Below are positions 61,861 to 64,000 of a DNA stretch of 64,000 nt, one piece after another. Source of the stretch: Oscillospiraceae bacterium (lineage in GTDB: Bacteria; Bacillota; Clostridia; Oscillospirales; Acutalibacteraceae); NCBI GenBank assembly GCA_022508805.1, contig JAFLUM010000002.1, forward strand, positions 1-64,000, given 5' to 3'. The stretch's first letter is position 1. Each line of letters opens with the position of its first letter. The notes beneath the pieces are model-generated. The model searched no databases, had not been told where the DNA came from, and saw only the letters and a program-made list of their open reading frames with translations. A program made the translations under genes and the position numbers.

Positions 61861-63384
61861 CTACTTGATATTAAAGTTCTCGCAGTCAATGATTATTTTG
61901 AATTTTCTGCGTGTTCTTTCACGTGGAGTTACGTTAAAATTTTCCAGGGAAATATTTTCAGCGTGGCGTACAAATATGCCGTACGCGTTGATATTTCTGA
62001 ATCTGTTACATTCGGGATACTCTTTTTCCTGCTCAGGGATTTTCAACCTGTAATCGTAATAATCCCTGCCCTTTGCATACTCGATACTAAAATCTGCAAG
62101 CTCGACTCCGTTTATCTTTTGAGTGGGTATCCCCATTATCATTGTTGGGATTTCCGCGTTTTTGGCAGAAATATTTTTAACCTTTACTCCTGTTATCATA
62201 CCTTTTCGGTCAAATTCAGGTCGGTTATCGCGGTTGCGGTTATTAAGGCGTATAAAAAGCGGACAGGCGACGGAATCAATAAATATATCCGAAACGGAAA
62301 TATTTTTTACACTTGCCCCATCGCTCGATTCTATAGCGATAGCCGAAACACCGCCGGGGAAAATATCGTTAAGATAAAATTTGCAGTTTTCAACGGTAAC
62401 ATCGGATATATCAAGCGAAGTCTCTGTACCTATTTTAAAAGCATTTGTGCAGGAAATAACCTCACAGTCAGTTATATAGATGTTACTCATAGCCTTGTCA
62501 CAGCCCGTGTCCAAGCTGTTTTTTAGGACGATACCGTCATCCGCCGTAGAAACAAAGCATTTTTTTATTGTCACGTTTGACGATCCGGAGATGTCAATTC
62601 CGTCCGTATTGGCAATATGTCTGTTGTTATTTATAACCGTGTTTGTGACCTGCACGCCGTTACAGTTATTCAAATTCAAGGTCCATGACGAAGAATTTTC
62701 AAGAATAAGATTATGAAGCCTTACCTGCCTGCAGTTTCGCAAATGCACCAAAAACCCGTATTTATTTTTATGTGCAAATCTTATTCGCTTACGGTATTCC
62801 TGACGCATATCCCAAACATCGAGTGCTTTTTTAAAGGGCTCGGTTTTCGGCGGCAATGCAGGAGCAAGAGAAAAGTAATTCCCCTCGCCGCAAATTTTAC
62901 CGGGACCGGTTATGGCTATATTTTCGCAGTTTTCAGCATAAATCAGTCCGTTTGTAATAAAATCAACGTGTTTACTGAGTGTAGGAGAATTCCGTCGAAA
63001 ATCACCGATATTATGTGAAGCGGTTATCGCCGACTCCTTTGCAATATACAACAATACGTTGCTTTGTAAAAATACCGTTCCCGATGTATAGCTTCCGCCG
63101 TCAACAACAACTATTCCGCCGCCGTTTTCAGAGCAGACTTTAATTGCGCTGTTGATGGCGGCAGCGTTATTAACGGATGAATTATCGGCAATAGCGCCGA
63201 AATCCCTGATATAGTAAGCATTTTCAGCGGTAACTGACGAATTAAAATTTATATAATTTTCAAACGGTATATTTTTATAAAAATCACCGTCATAGACTTC
63301 TGAGAAAATTTCTCCGTCATATATTTTAAAATCCTTTTGCAGGATCGGGAAAAATGAACCAATTGTGTTTAATAATCTTGACAA
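61861..63384 (-). CDS. Glycoside hydrolase family 28-like enzyme (polygalacturonase type), no signal peptide
   Basis: This 507-residue protein has a parallel beta-helix with repeated N-x-x-I turns and the GH28 signatures NTDGIDIS (about 255-262) and STADDGIVLK (about 280-289), which supply the catalytic Asp residues. The usual GHG is replaced by CTNAFKIGTETS (about 305-316), as in some rhamnogalacturonase-like groups. No signal peptide is seen, so it would act in the cytoplasm on imported oligogalacturonides or related glycans. The start is TTG at 63384 with GGGAGGTGA about 6 nt upstream. It is followed by the acetyltransferase with overlapping translation signals. Confidence 0.85.
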   Translation of the reverse strand: MSRLLNTIGSFFPILQKDFKIYDGEIFSEVYDGDFYKNIPFENYINFNSSVTAENAYYIRDFGAIADNSSVNNAAAINSAIKVCSENGGGIVVVDGGSYTSGTVFLQSNVLLYIAKESAITASHNIGDFRRNSPTLSKHVDFITNGLIYAENCENIAITGPGKICGEGNYFSLAPALPPKTEPFKKALDVWDMRQEYRKRIRFAHKNKYGFLVHLRNCRQVRLHNLILENSSSWTLNLNNCNGVQVTNTVINNNRHIANTDGIDISGSSNVTIKKCFVSTADDGIVLKNSLDTGCDKAMSNIYITDCEVISCTNAFKIGTETSLDISDVTVENCKFYLNDIFPGGVSAIAIESSDGASVKNISVSDIFIDSVACPLFIRLNNRNRDNRPEFDRKGMITGVKVKNISAKNAEIPTMIMGIPTQKINGVELADFSIEYAKGRDYYDYRLKIPEQEKEYPECNRFRNINAYGIFVRHAENISLENFNVTPRERTRRKFKIIIDCENFNIK

Positions 63385-63437
63385 TACAAATCACCTCCCG
63401 CTTATTTTATCATATATAAATAAATAATCAAAGAGTT

Positions 63438-63467
63438 TTGCATTTTATTTTTATGATTTCATATTAT
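63438..63467 (+). promoter_or_regulatory. Promoter of asnB
   Basis: TTGCAT (63438-63443) and TATTAT (63462-63467) are 18 bp apart, about 30 nt before the start codon. Confidence 0.6.
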
Positions 63468-63496
63468 ATTATGAATACTTTTTTGAGGTGATTTTT

Positions 63497-64000
63497 ATGT
63501 GTGGAATTGCGGGAGAGGTATCGTATTCACATTCGGTAATAAAAAATAAGGACTCGTTTCTGAGAATGCAAAAGGTTCTCACGCCGCGTGGACCTGACCA
63601 AAACGGACTGTACATTAAAGAAAATGCTGCTCTTATTCATTCAAGACTGTGCGTAATAGATATTGAAAACGGCAAGCAGCCGATGACCGCTGTATATGAC
63701 GGAAAAGAATACGCTATAGTATATAACGGTGAGCTTTACAACACTGACGAAATAAGAAAGGAGCTTACCGTTCTCGGGCATAAATTTACAGGGCACTCAG
63801 ATACTGAGGTGATTTTAAAATCCTTTGTTCAATGGAAAGAGGCGTGTGTTGAAAAATTCAACGGAATTTTTGCCTTTGCCATTTGGGACGATGCCAAAAA
63901 AAGACTGTTTTTTGCCCGTGACAGAATAGGTGTAAAGCCGTTATTTTATGCGGTAAGGGATAATTCATTCATATTCGGTTCGGAGATCAAAGCACTTCTT
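63497..64000 (+). CDS. asnB: Asparagine synthase (glutamine-hydrolysing), cut by window end
   Basis: The visible 168 codons are the N-terminal glutaminase domain of AsnB: the nucleophile Cys2 in MCGIAGEV, RGPDQNGLY (about 31-39), SRLCVIDIENGKQPM (about 49-63), YNGELYN and FARDRIGVKPLFYA (about 137-150). It uses glutamine to make asparagine from aspartate in the cytoplasm. GAGGTGA lies before the ATG. The C-terminal synthetase domain lies beyond 64000, so other members of the family (for surface polysaccharide amidation) cannot be excluded. Confidence 0.92.
   Translation, partial: MCGIAGEVSYSHSVIKNKDSFLRMQKVLTPRGPDQNGLYIKENAALIHSRLCVIDIENGKQPMTAVYDGKEYAIVYNGELYNTDEIRKELTVLGHKFTGHSDTEVILKSFVQWKEACVEKFNGIFAFAIWDDAKKRLFFARDRIGVKPLFYAVRDNSFIFGSEIKALL

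Overview
The window looks like a chromosome segment of a low-GC, Gram-positive anaerobe of the Clostridia, most likely the Oscillospirales/Ruminococcaceae side. The reasons are strong GGAGG or GGTGA ribosome sites, sigma-A type promoters, a split purH with an archaeal-type purO, a single-chain PurL, an NAD-type aconitase/isocitrate dehydrogenase/Rex operon, rubrerythrin, and sporulation-linked genes (CwlD, SpoIIIE/FtsK, TepA). This placement is inferred from gene content only. Most of the window is chromosomal housekeeping; I see no phage, insertion sequence or CRISPR array.

Layout. 1-113: 3' part of tRNA-Lys and its terminator. 0.2-6.2 kb: surface O-acylation pair (MBOAT plus SGNH-like), a flavoprotein with a Rieske domain, an SGNH esterase and an alpha/beta hydrolase. 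6.3-11.8 kb: XRE and DtxR-type regulators, two large flavoproteins, and a membrane pseudokinase with a zinc ribbon and PASTA domains. 11.8-20.5 kb: a DUF5696-like lipoprotein, yajC and its TIGR04086 neighbour, a SpoIIM-like membrane protein, a XerC/D recombinase, then the cwlD-radA operon with two uncharacterised genes. Between xerD and that operon lies about 0.6 kb of AT-rich DNA with palindromes.

20.5-29.3 kb is a three-gene unit: a 2,440-residue secreted protein (carbohydrate-binding-like, transglutaminase-like, TPR, discoidin-like and nine Ig-like repeats) between two small membrane-anchored proteins, with its own promoter and terminator. 29.3-31.4 kb is a compact candidate RiPP cluster: a 56-residue Cys-rich precursor too short for ordinary ORF calling, a radical SAM/SPASM maturase and a PqqD-like recognition protein, with a hairpin between precursor and maturase.

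31.4-43.2 kb: rpsB-tsf, the tepA-uppP-ftsK-MBL-DUF3006 operon, acn-icd-rex, and an AbrB-type regulator with a zinc ribbon. 43.3-54.1 kb is the de novo purine operon (purE-C-M-N-methyltransferase-O-H-D-L) controlled by a ZTP riboswitch with an overlapping terminator. 54.2-59.8 kb is the complete de novo pyrimidine operon (pyrC-K-D-F-E-B-I). 59.9-64 kb: rubrerythrin, trmO, a sugar O-acetyltransferase coupled to a cytoplasmic GH28 enzyme, and the start of asnB, cut by the window end.

The parts most worth following up are the RiPP cluster, the giant transglutaminase-like surface protein operon, the PASTA pseudokinase, and the palindromes sharing a TATTTTGTA half-site at about 17.3 and 20.7 kb.
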